Of a DNA stretch of 64,000 nt, positions 37,422 to 47,319 are shown piece after piece. How positions within the stretch are numbered: the stretch's first letter is position 1; each line of letters starts with the position of its first letter. The stretch is from CAVUOA01 sp963742955 (GTDB lineage Bacteria > Bacteroidota > Ignavibacteria > Tepidaquicellales > OLB5): positions 1,178,001-1,242,000 of the forward strand of contig CAVUOA010000008.1 of assembly GCA_963742955.1 (NCBI GenBank), written 5' to 3'. A program made the position numbers and the translations under genes. The notes beneath the pieces are model-generated. The model did not search any database and was not told the DNA's origin. It saw nothing but the letters and a program-made list of their open reading frames with translations.

Positions 37422-38405
37422 ATGAAAATCCCAAAAATAACCAAAATTTTGACATTTTTGCTGTTTTTTGCTGTTTTTACAATATATATGGCGGGCTGCA
37501 GTGATAATGTTACAACTCCCGATAACCAGACTGATGACCAGTATATACAGGAAGTCGTTTTGCAGGGAGTCAGGAAGCGGACAGCAGGATGATGAAGACC
37601 TAATGTCAAGCGACAGTAAGTGATTTTGATGACGGCGGACCGGTAGATAACGGCGGAGGAAATGCCCCGGTAGATTCACTTCTTAAATGGGGAAGGCGAC
37701 GTAACCGGAGTTAACGTGAATGTTAACATTACAACCGAAGGCGACAGCCTGAAAATTGCCGAAGTTACAAGAACAATAAACGGCAACTTTATCATTATAG
37801 GATTTGTATCAGGTAACCAGGATACAATCGTAAAGCCCTTCACAGAAGTTTTAAAACGCAATGTAATATTCAAAAGAATTGACCATAACAAAAGACCGCG
37901 GTTTAACTGGAAGCTGTACAAAGTTTCTATGGTTGACGGCGAAACTACATCACCGCAGGTTGGAAGCGATTTTGTGCAGATGAACAAAGTTGAAGTCTAT
38001 GTTAATAACAATCTCGCTTATACATTACAGGGACCCGATTTCACGCAGAACGTATTTACCACAAGGCGTTTCCACGGCAGCGGAATTCCCGAAGTGCATC
38101 ATGGCGACCAGGTTAGGATAAAAGTTTACACATTCTCTAAAGAGTCTGAGCCCGATATAGTTGCATGGCACTGGGCAAGAAATGCATTCGGATTCCACAG
38201 GGAGCCGTTTGTAATGACATCACAGGTTCCGAACGGTCAGTACTGGGACAGAACTTATGAGAAGACATTCCAAATTTACGGACAGCACAGGTTCGGCGGA
38301 TTCAACGGATTCATAAGCGCATCGACGCACAAGTCACTCTATGATAACACACCGACAGAGTTTGCATCTGATTTGGTAGGTACGCCTTACAGAGTACTGC
38401 CTTAG
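37422..38405 (+). pseudogene. Lipoprotein of unknown function, copy 1, frameshifted
   Basis: The ATG at 37422 follows an AAGGAAG ribosome-binding site and starts a lipoprotein signal (LTFLLFFAVFTIYMAGC). Three indels, near 37565, 37613 and 37695, separate it from the long C-terminal frame at 37716-38405. The repaired protein runs in parallel with the intact paralogue at 38590-39585, including the linker QDDEDLMSS...DDGG...VDSLLKWGR. The conserved C-terminal domain has RTINGNFIIIGF, WHWARNAFGFHREPF and FNGFISASTHKSLYD. I do not recognise the family. All three indels fall in 150 bp. Confidence 0.6.
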
Positions 38406-38454
38406 GAGGCAGTTAAATATAAACCGCCGCGCCTTTGGCGGTGTCTCCTAAAAT

Positions 38455-38489
38455 AAACCCTCCTTTTACGGGAGGGTTTTTTATTTTTT
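38455..38489 (+). terminator. Intrinsic terminator between the two lipoprotein genes
   Basis: AACCCTCC pairs with GGGAGGGTT around TTTTAC, followed by TTTTATTTTTT. A weaker hairpin (CCGCC/GGCGG) lies just before it. Both paralogues are therefore likely transcribed separately. Confidence 0.8.
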
Positions 38490-38589
38490 GTGTATTAAAT
38501 TTGGTATTCAGATTAAACCATTTTGCAAAATAATTGTCTTATTGGTATAAGTTAAATTTTCTAAATTTTTCGGAGGAAAACAGGCACAA

Positions 38590-39585
38590 ATGGAAGCCAA
38601 ATCAATTTTTAAAAATTTCAAAATTCTTTTAACTCTTTTTGTCATTGTTCTTTTTGCATCCTTTTTATCGAGCTGTAAAGATAACTCAACAGCACCATCC
38701 GAGCTTACAGATGAAGAGTTTATGCAGAAAGTTGTATCATCCGGTTATAGCAGCAGTCAGGATGACGAAGACAATCTTATGTCAGAAGAAAATGCTGACC
38801 TCGATGACGGCGGCGCAATTGCCGATAACGGCAATGGCGGAAGCCCGATAGATTCTTTAAGCAGATGGGGCAGGAAAGTGAACGGCGTAAATGTAAGCAC
38901 AACAATTACATGGTCAGGCGATACGCTCGCCGATGTTCATGTAACACGAACCATAAACGGGAATTTTATTATTATCGGCTGGCAAAACAACCAGCCTGAT
39001 TCTGTTACAAAACCGTATACAGAAGTATTTTACCGCACAATTACTTTTAAGCGCGTTGCAAGAACTCAGTACCCCCGTCTTAACTGGAGATTATATAAGG
39101 TTTCCATGCTGAGCGGAGGAACAACTGCACCGCAAGTCGGCGGTTCGCAAGTTGAAATGACAAAGATAGAAGTTTATGCAAACGGAAGCCCTACACCAAC
39201 CTACACTTTTATCGGACCTGATTTTACTCAGAATATATTTACTACAAGGTTATTCGGCGGAAGCGGAATACCGGTGGTAAACAGGAACACACAGGTTACA
39301 ATTAAGGTTTATACTACTTCTCAGCAGTCAGCGGTTGATTATGTTGCATGGCATTGGGCAAGAAATACATTTGGTTTCCACAGGATACCGTTTGCGCTTG
39401 AAAGCCAGACAGGTTCGGGACCGTACTACCGGGTATTTACAAAAACTTTTAACATTTACGGTAACCACATGCTTGGGGTGTTTAACGGTCACATAAGCGC
39501 TTCTACGCATGAATCGCTTTATGATGATGATGTATCCAAATTTGCTTCAACTGAAGTCGGAACACCATATATAGTAGCACATTAA
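38590..39585 (+). CDS. Lipoprotein of unknown function, copy 2
   Basis: The protein has 331 residues and is intact. The lipoprotein signal is LFVIVLFASFLSSC (Cys about residue 29). A low-complexity acidic linker (SSSQDDEDNLMSEENADLDD) leads to a domain of about 240 residues with ADVHVTRTINGNFIIIGWQ, FKRVARTQYPRLNWRLYKVS, WHWARNTFGFHRIPF and FNGHISASTHESLYD. It starts after an AGGAGG-like site (CGGAGGAAAA). No family is recognised. Its tandem paralogue lies upstream. A surface or periplasmic role is likely from the signal. Confidence 0.7.
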   Translation: MEAKSIFKNFKILLTLFVIVLFASFLSSCKDNSTAPSELTDEEFMQKVVSSGYSSSQDDEDNLMSEENADLDDGGAIADNGNGGSPIDSLSRWGRKVNGVNVSTTITWSGDTLADVHVTRTINGNFIIIGWQNNQPDSVTKPYTEVFYRTITFKRVARTQYPRLNWRLYKVSMLSGGTTAPQVGGSQVEMTKIEVYANGSPTPTYTFIGPDFTQNIFTTRLFGGSGIPVVNRNTQVTIKVYTTSQQSAVDYVAWHWARNTFGFHRIPFALESQTGSGPYYRVFTKTFNIYGNHMLGVFNGHISASTHESLYDDDVSKFASTEVGTPYIVAH

Positions 39586-39603
39586 TAATTATTATAAGAT
39601 GTT

Positions 39604-39632
39604 AAACCCCTGTTCTTGCAGGGGTTTTTTAT
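39604..39632 (+). terminator. Intrinsic terminator after lipoprotein copy 2
   Basis: AAACCCCTG pairs with CAGGGG(TTT) around TTCTTG, followed by six T. Confidence 0.82.
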
Positions 39633-39653
39633 TTAGAATTATAAATTCAAGTT

Positions 39654-39686
39654 TCGTCCTATGACTTTAAGTCGTAGGACGAAAGA
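39654..39686. repeat. Near-perfect palindrome related to 4671-4700
   Basis: The two 16-nt arms (TTTCGTCCTATGACTT and AAGTCGTAGGACGAAA) differ at one position. It keeps the same skeleton (CGTCC...GAC...AGTCG...GGACG) as the copy at 4671-4700. Confidence 0.55.
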
Positions 39687-39750
39687 ATCATTAATTAGTG
39701 TTAATTCGGGTAATTAGTGTTCCCTTTTCCATTTTTTGTTACAAGAATTA

Positions 39751-39780
39751 TTGTAAATTTAGGTGAAATAGTTAAATTTG
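39751..39780 (+). promoter_or_regulatory. Candidate promoter of gpmA (Bacteroidota type)
   Basis: TTG at 39751-39753, a 19-nt spacer, and TAAATTTG at 39773-39780 fit the TTG/TAnnTTTG pattern. The ATG of the phosphoglycerate mutase gene is at 39800, leaving a very short leader. Confidence 0.5.
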
Positions 39781-39799
39781 TAAATAAAATCAATAACTT

Positions 39800-40405
39800 A
39801 TGCCGCAATTAGTTTTAATACGCCACGGCCAGTCCCAGTGGAATCTTGAAAACAAGTTTACCGGGTGGATAGATATACCGCTATCACCACAGGGTGAAGA
39901 CGAAGCCCGGAAAGCAGGCGAGAAAATAAAGGGATTTAAGTTCGATAAAGTTTATACTTCAGTACTTCAGCGGGCCATAAAAACATATGAGCTTGCTGCC
40001 AAGGCAGCCGGATTTGATAATCTTCCCATTGAAAAAGATAAAGCATTAAACGAAAGAATGTATGGAGACCTGCAGGGGCTGAATAAAGATGAAATGAGAA
40101 AGAAGTTTGGTGATGAACAGGTGCATATATGGAGAAGAAGCTATGATACAGCTCCTCCTAACGGTGAGAGCCTAAAAGATACAGCCGCGCGCGTTCTGCC
40201 TTACTGGCACTCGCACATTGAACCTGATTTAAAAGCAGGCAAAAATATTCTGGTTGTTGCTCACGGCAATAGTCTAAGAGCGCTGATTATGCACCTTGAT
40301 AATCTTACGGGTGAAGAGATAGTGAAGATAGAGATTCCCACGGGTGAACCCATATTATATGTGTTTGACAAAGATTTGAAAGTAGTCGAAAAAAAGGTAT
40401 TATAG
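39800..40405 (+). CDS. gpmA: 2,3-bisphosphoglycerate-dependent phosphoglycerate mutase
   Basis: The protein has 201 residues. LVLIRHGQSQWNLENKFTGW contains the RHG phosphohistidine motif, ALNERMYGDLQGLNKDEMRK the E-R-x-Y-G motif, and ILVVAHGNSLRALIMHL the second catalytic His. WRRSYDTAPPNGESL fits the substrate loop. It interconverts 3- and 2-phosphoglycerate in glycolysis. It is shorter than the 230-250 residues usual for GpmA, mainly between the ERxYG region and the C-terminus, as in several Bacteroidota-related proteins. Confidence 0.9.
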   Translation: MPQLVLIRHGQSQWNLENKFTGWIDIPLSPQGEDEARKAGEKIKGFKFDKVYTSVLQRAIKTYELAAKAAGFDNLPIEKDKALNERMYGDLQGLNKDEMRKKFGDEQVHIWRRSYDTAPPNGESLKDTAARVLPYWHSHIEPDLKAGKNILVVAHGNSLRALIMHLDNLTGEEIVKIEIPTGEPILYVFDKDLKVVEKKVL

Positions 40406-40417
40406 AAAAATAATGGA

Positions 40418-40440
40418 GGTCCCCGCTTTCGCGGGGATGG
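40418..40440. repeat. GC-rich hairpin, CCCCGC/GCGGGG
   Basis: TCCCCGC-tttc-GCGGGGA, flanked by GGAGG and TGGCATC. A related degenerate copy (GATTCCG-ttta-CGGGAATGACA) lies at 41549-41573. These resemble the widespread dispersed repeat built on a GATTCCCGC/GCGGGAATGAC hairpin. Confidence 0.45.
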
Positions 40441-40447
40441 CATCTAA

Positions 40448-40999
40448 ATGGAAGAACAAAAAGCATTAGAAATAGTTCATGAGTTCGTGAAGAACGAAAA
40501 TCTGCGCAGGCATATGTATGCGGTTTCGGAGGCAATGAGGCAGTATGCAAAGAAATACGGTGAAGATGAAGAGAAGTGGGCAATCGTGGGATTGCTTCAT
40601 GATTTTGACTGGGAGATTCATCCGAGTGCCGAAGAGCACCCTATTAAAGGATCGGAAATATTGAAGGAGCGCGGCTACCCAGAAGAAATATTACGAGCAA
40701 TACTTTCACATGCGGATTATACCGGTGTTACCCGTGAATCACTAATGGAAAAAACGCTTTTTGCAGTAGATGAGCTTACGGGATTTATCACAGCATGCGC
40801 TCTTGTGCAGCCTTCAAAAAAGCTGGCTGACGTGAAGGTAGATTCAGTTAAGAAGAAATTCAAGAAAAAAGAATTTGCCCGCCAGGTTAACCGTGATGAT
40901 ATGCTTAAAGGCGCCGAAGAATTAGGTGTAAACCTCGATGAGCATATTGAGTTTGTTATTAACGCAATGAGAGGGATTGAAGATAAGCTAGGGTTATAA
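40448..40999 (+). CDS. HD-domain protein
   Basis: The protein has 183 residues. The HD metal site is in VGLLHDFDWEIHPSAEEHPI, with a preceding H (NLRRHMYAVSEAM) and the later AILSHADYTGV. The last two-thirds match the HDIG-type domains of predicted phosphohydrolases (VDELTGFITACALVQPSKK). The substrate is unknown. It lies 42 bp after gpmA in the same direction. The sequence is intact, with no membrane segment. Confidence 0.8.
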   Translation: MEEQKALEIVHEFVKNENLRRHMYAVSEAMRQYAKKYGEDEEKWAIVGLLHDFDWEIHPSAEEHPIKGSEILKERGYPEEILRAILSHADYTGVTRESLMEKTLFAVDELTGFITACALVQPSKKLADVKVDSVKKKFKKKEFARQVNRDDMLKGAEELGVNLDEHIEFVINAMRGIEDKLGL

Positions 41000-41007
41000 T
41001 TAGATAT

Positions 41008-41494
41008 GTCAGAAGAAATAAAAATAGACAGCTTCACTTTCCAAAGAAGAAAAATATAAATCCCTTCTTCCGCAGATTGAAGCGCTTGTGGAAGGGGAAG
41101 ATGATTTAATTGCAAATATTGCAAATATCATTGCTGCGCTTAAATATACCATGGACGGATTCTTCTGGGTAGGTGTATATTTCCGAAAAGGCGATGTGTT
41201 AACGCTCGGTCCGTTCCAGGGTCCTGTTGCGTGTTCGCGAATGACAATACCTAACGGAGTTTGCGGTGAGTGCGCATCAAAGAAAGAAACCATTATTGTT
41301 CCTGATGTAAACGTTCATCCCGGGCATATATCATGCAGTTCGCTGTCGAAAAGCGAAATCGTTACTCCTGTATTTTCCGGCAGCGAGGTAATGCTGTACT
41401 TGATGTCGATAGCGATAGCCTTGCGCATTTTGATGATACCGATAAGCTATATCTTGAGAAGGTGAGCAAAATAATTTCTAAGGTAATGAATTAA
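41008..41494 (+). CDS. msrC: Free methionine-(R)-sulfoxide reductase (GAF domain), frameshifted
   Basis: The ATG at 41008 (MSEEIKIDSFT) is 8 bp after the HD gene. Two shifts, near 41035 and 41392, must be repaired; the protein then ends AHFDDTDKLYLEKVSKIISK at 41494, about 160 residues, normal for the family. The GAF core has GPFQGPVACSRMTIPNGVCG and HPGHISCSSLSKSEIVTPVF. The three Cys correspond to the recycling and catalytic Cys of fRMsr. It would reduce free Met-(R)-sulfoxide with thioredoxin. Both indels lie outside the catalytic core. Confidence 0.75.
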
Positions 41495-41548
41495 TTCATC
41501 CGGTAAGATTTGTTAAAGCAATATCCAAATTTTACATTTGTTTTTTAT

Positions 41549-41573
41549 CGGATTCCGTTTACGGGAATGACAA
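41549..41573. repeat. Degenerate copy of the GATTCC hairpin repeat
   Basis: GGATTCCG-ttta-CGGGAATGACA, matching in layout the hairpin at 40418-40440. It sits immediately before the lptD start. Confidence 0.4.
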
Positions 41574-41582
41574 ACGCTTTAT

Positions 41583-44093
41583 TTGAGAAAACTTTTTCAT
41601 ATATTAATTCTAATCCTCATTAAAACCGCATTCTCGCAGCAAACGGGTGACTCGCTTTTTTTTTCTCCGATTGATTCTCTTAAGAAAATAGATACTACAA
41701 AGCCAACAGGTGAAGTCAATGCAATCATAGAATATTCCGCAACTGACTCAGCAGTATTTGATATTTCAAACCATAAGCTAATGCTGTACAATGAAGGCGA
41801 TTTGAAATATAAAGAGTTTGAGCTTAAAGCCGCGCGTATAATTCTTGTATAAAGACAAATCAACCCTTGAATCCCGCGGAGTGCCGGATACGGCTAATAT
41901 TGGGAAATTCATGGGTACCCCGGTTTTTTTTGAAGGCGCTAAAAAATATGAAGGCGCAGAGGTGAGGTATAACTTCAATACCAAGCAGGGCAATATCACT
42001 ATGGGTACAACCGAGCTGGAGGGAGGCTACTACCTGGGCGAGAAAATCAAAAAAGTATCGGACAATGTTTATTTTATTCAAAACGGCAGGTATACGACGT
42101 GTGATAAAGAAGACCCGGATTTCTATTTCGGCAGTCCGAAAATGAAGGTAATTCAGGGTGATAAAGTAATTGCCGAGCCGGTTTATTTGTTTATTGATGA
42201 CGTTCCCATATTTGCATTACCGTTCGGTATTTTTCCCAACCATTCGGGACGTTCAAGCGGAATAATTGCGCCCGCTTACGGAGATGATGCAACATACGGC
42301 AGGTATCTTTCGCATTTCGGTTATTTCTGGGCAACCAGCGATTTTATGGATTTGGCAATCCAGGGAAATTATTTCACTAAAGGAAGAATCGATTTAAGCT
42401 TGCGCTACCGCTACGCGCTGAGATATAAATATACCGGCGAAGTCGATTTAGGCGGTACAAGAATAAGATTCGGCGAACCGAATGATTTGGACAAGGTATT
42501 TTCGGATGACTGGAGAATTGCGGTTACGCATAACCAGACAATTAATCCTACAACCTCACTTACTGCAAACGTAAATTTCATCAGCAGCAAGAGATATTAC
42601 GATAACTCAACCAATAACTTAAATGACCTTCTGTTACAGGATGCTATATCAAATGTTACACTAAATAAAAGCTGGGAGGGTACACCGAACTCAATTTCAT
42701 TGAACTATTACCGAGACCAGAACCTTCAAACCGGTGAAATAACAGAGCGGATGCCCTCGGTTACATTCAGGCATTCTCAGTCATTTCCATTCAGAAGCAA
42801 AAATACGTCATTGCTTGACCTCAAGTGGTACGAAGTACTATCATATAATTACGGTTTCAATTTTCTAAATAACCGCTCAAAGACTTTACAAACAGATTTG
42901 GCTGGGTAGTCCAGAGTTTTTACTATAACAACCGCGCGGGCTTACAGCAGAACCTTAACATCACAGCTCCGATTAACATGTCAGATTTTAATGTATCTCC
43001 TTTCTTCAATTACAATGAAACATGGTATAATAAATCAATCGAAAGACACTATGACCCTGTATCAAGAACAGTTGTAACAAATGATGTTTCGGGGTTTAAA
43101 GCATTCAGAACTTTTTCAACAGGTGTCTCAGCTTCAACGAGATTAATCGGCTTATTTAAAACAGATTTTCTTAATGTGAAAGGTTTCAGGCATACAATAA
43201 CCCCATCATTAACATACAGTTACCAGCCGGATTTTTCGAAGCCATTCTGGAAAGCATACGGCACTTATCTCGATTCCAACGGGCAGGAAGTTAAGTATTC
43301 GCTATTTGAAAGAGAATTATTTGGCGGGGCAACTTCCGGAGAAGTACAAAGCCTGGGTATTGGCATTGGCAACGTGTTTGAAATGAAGGTCAAACAAAAC
43401 GATACTGCCGATACCAAGTTTCAGCTCCTGAATCTTAACGCAGGGATTAATTACAATTTTGCCGCTGACAGCGTAAGATTTTCCGAGCTTGGTATAAGCT
43501 ACAGAACTCAGATTGCCTCAATACTGAATATCGGTGGAGGTGCATCGTTTAACCTGTATAAATATGTTGATGGCGTTGGAAGAGTAAACCGCTTTCTGTG
43601 GAGCACCGATAAAAGGATTGCCGATTTGACCGGGATTTAACATAAACCTCTCCACTACTTTCCAGGGAAACCAGTTAACAACGACTTCAAAAGATTCACT
43701 GCAAGACATACCGGAAAAGATGAGTATATAGGAATTTACAATGATAACCCGCCGGATTTTTCAATTCCGTGGTCAGTTACATTTAACTATAATTACAGCA
43801 TGAGCCGGCCGTACCCGGCACTTACAACAAGGTTTTCGAATGTGTCAAGCAGTTTAAGCTTTTCAATTACAAAGAACTGGAAATTTACTTTCAGCGCCGG
43901 TTATGATTTAGTGCAGAAGCAGGTTACAGCACCGTATATTACAATTTACCGTGATTTGCATTGCTGGGAAATGAATTTTAACTGGTATCCGACAGGGGTT
44001 TACCGCGGATTCAGGTTTGAGATCAGAATAAAAGCTCCCCAGCTGCAGGATGTAAAGATTACGAAGGAATCAAACTATAGGGGAGTATATTAG
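41583..44093 (+). CDS. lptD: LPS-assembly protein LptD (OstA), frameshifted
   Basis: The TTG at 41583 begins MRKLFHILILILIKTAFSQ, a signal peptide. A frameshift near 41850, another near 42905 and a third near 43640 (perhaps a fourth near 43700) connect the frames 41583-41852, 41845-42909, 42978-43640 and 43800-44093 into about 835 residues. The N-terminal OstA-type domain includes ARIILVYKDKSTLESRGVPD. GRYTTCDKEDPDFYFGSPKM and ALPFGIFPNHSGRSSGIIAP mark the start of the barrel; aromatic-rich strands follow (YRGFRFEIRIKAPQ at the end). LptD inserts lipopolysaccharide into the outer leaflet and is normally essential, so I think these indels are more likely sequence errors than decay. Confidence 0.75.
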
Positions 44094-44125
44094 CAATTAG
44101 CAATTACAATTAGCAATTAGCAATT
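44092..44125. repeat. Tandem heptamer repeat AGCAATT between lptD and dapF
   Basis: AGCAATT occurs twice, then one unit lacking a base (ACAATT), then twice more. It starts within the lptD stop codon region and ends 7 bp before the dapF ATG. It covers the spot where the dapF ribosome-binding site should be. Confidence 0.7.
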
Positions 44126-44131
44126 AACTAT

Positions 44132-44983
44132 ATGCATTATAAAATATACAGCGGCGCAGGAAATGATTTTGTTATGATTAACAATTGGGATAATGTTATT
44201 CCGTTTGATAACCAAAGTGAGTTCACAAAAACAATTTGTGATAAACAGTTTCCCGATATCGACGGAGTAATATTTGTTGATAAGCCGAAAGGAACCGAAT
44301 CATCCATCCGTATGAATTATTTCAACCGTGACGGAAGCTATGGCGCTATGTGCGGAAACGGCGCGAGATGTATTGCGCAGTTTTCAATTGATGAAGGGAT
44401 AGTTACTAAAAACAGAGTTCAATCTCGAAGCGGTTGATAAAATTTATAATGCTGAAATCGAAGGAAACAACATTGTTAAAATTCATTTCCCCTCTCCGGA
44501 GAAATATGAATTAAACATTGCTGTGGATGATGAAGCGCATAATTTTCTCTCTTAATGTTAATTGGATACAGGTAGGCTCAGAGCATATAGTTTTGTTTAT
44601 TAATGATGAAGCCGAATAAAAATTCTTTTAACATAAAGAATCTTGATGAGGCAAAAATAAATGAGTGGGGAAGAGAGCTGAGATTTCACAAGCGGTTCGC
44701 ACCAAAGGGCGCAAATGTTAATTTTGCTGATGTTACATCCGGTAATGAAATCAGAATCAGGACATATGAACGCGGTGTTGAACGTGAAACTCTTGCCTGC
44801 GGTACGGGAATTATTTCATCGGCAGTAATTTCCAGCCTGCTTGGTAAGGTAAATCCGCCCGTTAAGGTTCTTGTTCAAAGCGGTGAATGGCTTACCGTTG
44901 ATTTTGTAAATAGTGATAATAAAATTGCAAACCTATCACTTGAAGGAAGCGCCAGAAAAATCGGGGAAGGGGAATTAAATTAA
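44132..44983 (+). CDS. dapF: Diaminopimelate epimerase DapF, frameshifted
   Basis: The N-terminal frame (44132-44437) has YSGAGNDFVMINN and AMCGNGARCIAQF with the first catalytic Cys. Three shifts, near 44412, 44554 and 44605, are needed to join it to the C-terminal frame 44603-44983, which has RETLACGTGIISSAV with the second catalytic Cys. The middle (EFNLEAVDKIYNAEIEGNNI) reads cleanly once shifted. The total, about 280 residues, is normal. DapF converts LL- to meso-diaminopimelate for lysine and peptidoglycan. As an essential gene broken three times in one gene, it argues for sequencing error here. Its end overlaps the convergent gene by 4 bp. Confidence 0.78.
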
Positions 44984-47307
44984 AAATAATTAAACACCAC
45001 GTTTAAGAACTGGTCGCCCTGGTACCTCTGCAAAAACGGCAGCATAAGTCCGTTCCTCACAATAGTCTGCGAAAGCTCCTTCGACCTCTTTAACATCTCG
45101 GTATAATTAACATTCGGAAATATGGCAATGATTCTGCCAAGCGGGTAGAATGGTTTTTTTAGGAAAACCTCTTTTAGTTTCTTTTGTTTTGCCTGGTTAA
45201 ACTTTGTATCTGCCTGAACAACAGTATCACCGTCAGTTATTTGTTCGGGCACATATACAAACAAGCTGTCACCTCTAAATATCTGTAATTCCTTGTTTTG
45301 CTCAGCATCGATTACCTTGAGCCTCATTTCGTACAAGCCGCTTTCAAATGGAGTGAGCTTCATTTTTTTGGAATAGTTCAGCAGCGCAAAAGGCTTTAAT
45401 ATAAGTATGTTTTTTATTTCTTCCGTGTCAAAATATTCTTCAACATTTCTTTCGGAAAAAACATTCATGTAAGTATCGTATGCAACCGAATCTGTTGTAA
45501 CCGAGGCAAGCTCCAGCTTAACTTTAAACCTGCCGAAATCATCGTCATCAACAGCAAGGCTGTCGAATATGGAAATATCGGGTATCTGCCAGTTAAGCGT
45601 TATAGTCTGCGGGTTCAAACCGAAATTGGTGTTATCTATTCTGAAATCCTTTAATATTAATTTTTTATCGAAAGATATTACAGACTGAGAATAATATTTA
45701 CTGTTAGAAAACGAAGCCTGTACATTTTCATTATCGGCGCTGTTGCCCCGGTGGTATTTAAGCTTGCCTTCCGATAAGTAAAATATATGATAATCGCCTA
45801 TTTGTTCGTTTTTGTAGCTGAGCTTATCTATTTTATCAATCAATAAATCACTTCTGGCAATAAATAATTTTATTTTTTTCTCATCGAGAAATTTTCGAAG
45901 CTCGAGTATGTTCAGCTTTTGCTGGTCTTCCGACCTCTTTTTAATAGATTGTTTTTTTGCAGGGATGTTCGGCGGAAAATATGCAGGAATTGTATCGGAA
46001 TTAAAACGCCATGGCTGGTCTGATATAACCTGCAGCGGGTATATATCATAATATCCCTCGGTCATTTCAAAATAAATTTTATCACCGGGCTCGAAATAAT
46101 TTCTTTGTATAAGCCGTTTTGTTAAATCGGCAACCTCATATGTATCATCCCGGTAAGCCTGCTGGTAGTAAAAGCTCCATATTATATTAACGATAACTAA
46201 AACTGAGACAGAAGAAATCGCAATGTATTTTCTTAAGTCCAGCAGCTGCCATACAGCAAAAGGGAAAAGCATGATTGCATTTACAACTATGTACCTTGAT
46301 ATAAGGTTTGTTCCTCCGGAGCCGAGTATGCCGATGAACATTAGCAGCAGAAGCTCAACAAGGTTAAACAGCAGAAATATTTTCAGGAGTGAGAAATTTC
46401 CCTCAAAGCCGTTTTTCTTATTTCTAAGGGCAAGATATATTTTTCTAAGACCTAAAATGGTAGTCAGCGGTGCAATATAGAACACAAAGAAAGGATACTG
46501 AATGAGTCTTTGCCAGAAACCTGCACCGTTTAGGTCTTTAAAAATCCTTGTTGTCTCTTCGACAAAGAAGAATGCATCGTTATAGTCTTTATAGTTCTGG
46601 TACAGCCACCACAAAGCCGAGACTATTGAAATTAATGAAAGTGAAATATTAATAAAAAATCTTTTCCTGAATTTAAATTTTCTGTATGAGAGCATAACAG
46701 TCAGAATTATAAGCGTTATGCTGAAGAGCCAGCCCTCATATCTCAGCAGGTCGGCGAAGTTCATCATCACGGCAGCCAGTATTAAGTATTTTGTTTTTCC
46801 CTGAGGTTCACTTTCATCCTGAAGTGATTTGTACCACATTAAAAAATAATAACAAGCCGCTATAACAAAAAAGAAAAATATAGATTCAGGCATACCCGAG
46901 GAGCTTAACCATACCTGAAACGGAAATACAGCAAAAATTAAACAGCTTATGTAAGCGGTTGTTTTATCGAAAATCTCAGAAACAATCAGGTAAAAGAATA
47001 TTAATGTTAGGATAGAAAAAAACGTATTGGCAAGAACGGGAGCCAGCTCGATGCTGTGAAATATCCACATGAAGATACCATTTATCCAGAAGTGCAGCGC
47101 CAGCCATACACCACCGTAGATTTTCGGATGCTGAAGCCAGTCATAAGAAATTACCGTTCTGCAGTAATCATCTGCCGAAAGCCACCTCAACCCGCTTTTA
47201 ATGACTATAATCTGGAATATAGTCTTTACCGCAGCAAGTGAAATAATAGCTGTCCACTTGTGTTCTAAAAAAACCCGGTATTTATTCAGTATGTCTTTAA
47301 CAGTCAA
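44980..47307 (-). CDS. Large GT39-like membrane glycosyltransferase with long C-terminal soluble part
   Basis: The protein has 775 residues. The first 400 contain about ten membrane helices with a GT39/ArnT-like first loop (GLRWLSADDYCRTVISYDWL, with the DD pair where these enzymes have their acidic site) and VFPFQVWLSSSGMPESIFF. The last 370 residues are soluble and beta-rich, including a domain with LKDFRIDNTNFGLNPQTITL. PMT-family enzymes transfer a sugar from a polyprenyl phosphate donor outside the inner membrane. It is convergent with dapF and 13 bp downstream of the cyclic-nucleotide-binding gene. The function of the C-terminal domain is unknown. Confidence 0.7.
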   Translation of the reverse strand: MTVKDILNKYRVFLEHKWTAIISLAAVKTIFQIIVIKSGLRWLSADDYCRTVISYDWLQHPKIYGGVWLALHFWINGIFMWIFHSIELAPVLANTFFSILTLIFFYLIVSEIFDKTTAYISCLIFAVFPFQVWLSSSGMPESIFFFFVIAACYYFLMWYKSLQDESEPQGKTKYLILAAVMMNFADLLRYEGWLFSITLIILTVMLSYRKFKFRKRFFINISLSLISIVSALWWLYQNYKDYNDAFFFVEETTRIFKDLNGAGFWQRLIQYPFFVFYIAPLTTILGLRKIYLALRNKKNGFEGNFSLLKIFLLFNLVELLLLMFIGILGSGGTNLISRYIVVNAIMLFPFAVWQLLDLRKYIAISSVSVLVIVNIIWSFYYQQAYRDDTYEVADLTKRLIQRNYFEPGDKIYFEMTEGYYDIYPLQVISDQPWRFNSDTIPAYFPPNIPAKKQSIKKRSEDQQKLNILELRKFLDEKKIKLFIARSDLLIDKIDKLSYKNEQIGDYHIFYLSEGKLKYHRGNSADNENVQASFSNSKYYSQSVISFDKKLILKDFRIDNTNFGLNPQTITLNWQIPDISIFDSLAVDDDDFGRFKVKLELASVTTDSVAYDTYMNVFSERNVEEYFDTEEIKNILILKPFALLNYSKKMKLTPFESGLYEMRLKVIDAEQNKELQIFRGDSLFVYVPEQITDGDTVVQADTKFNQAKQKKLKEVFLKKPFYPLGRIIAIFPNVNYTEMLKRSKELSQTIVRNGLMLPFLQRYQGDQFLNVVFNYF

Positions 47308-47319
47308 TTCAGTATAAGA

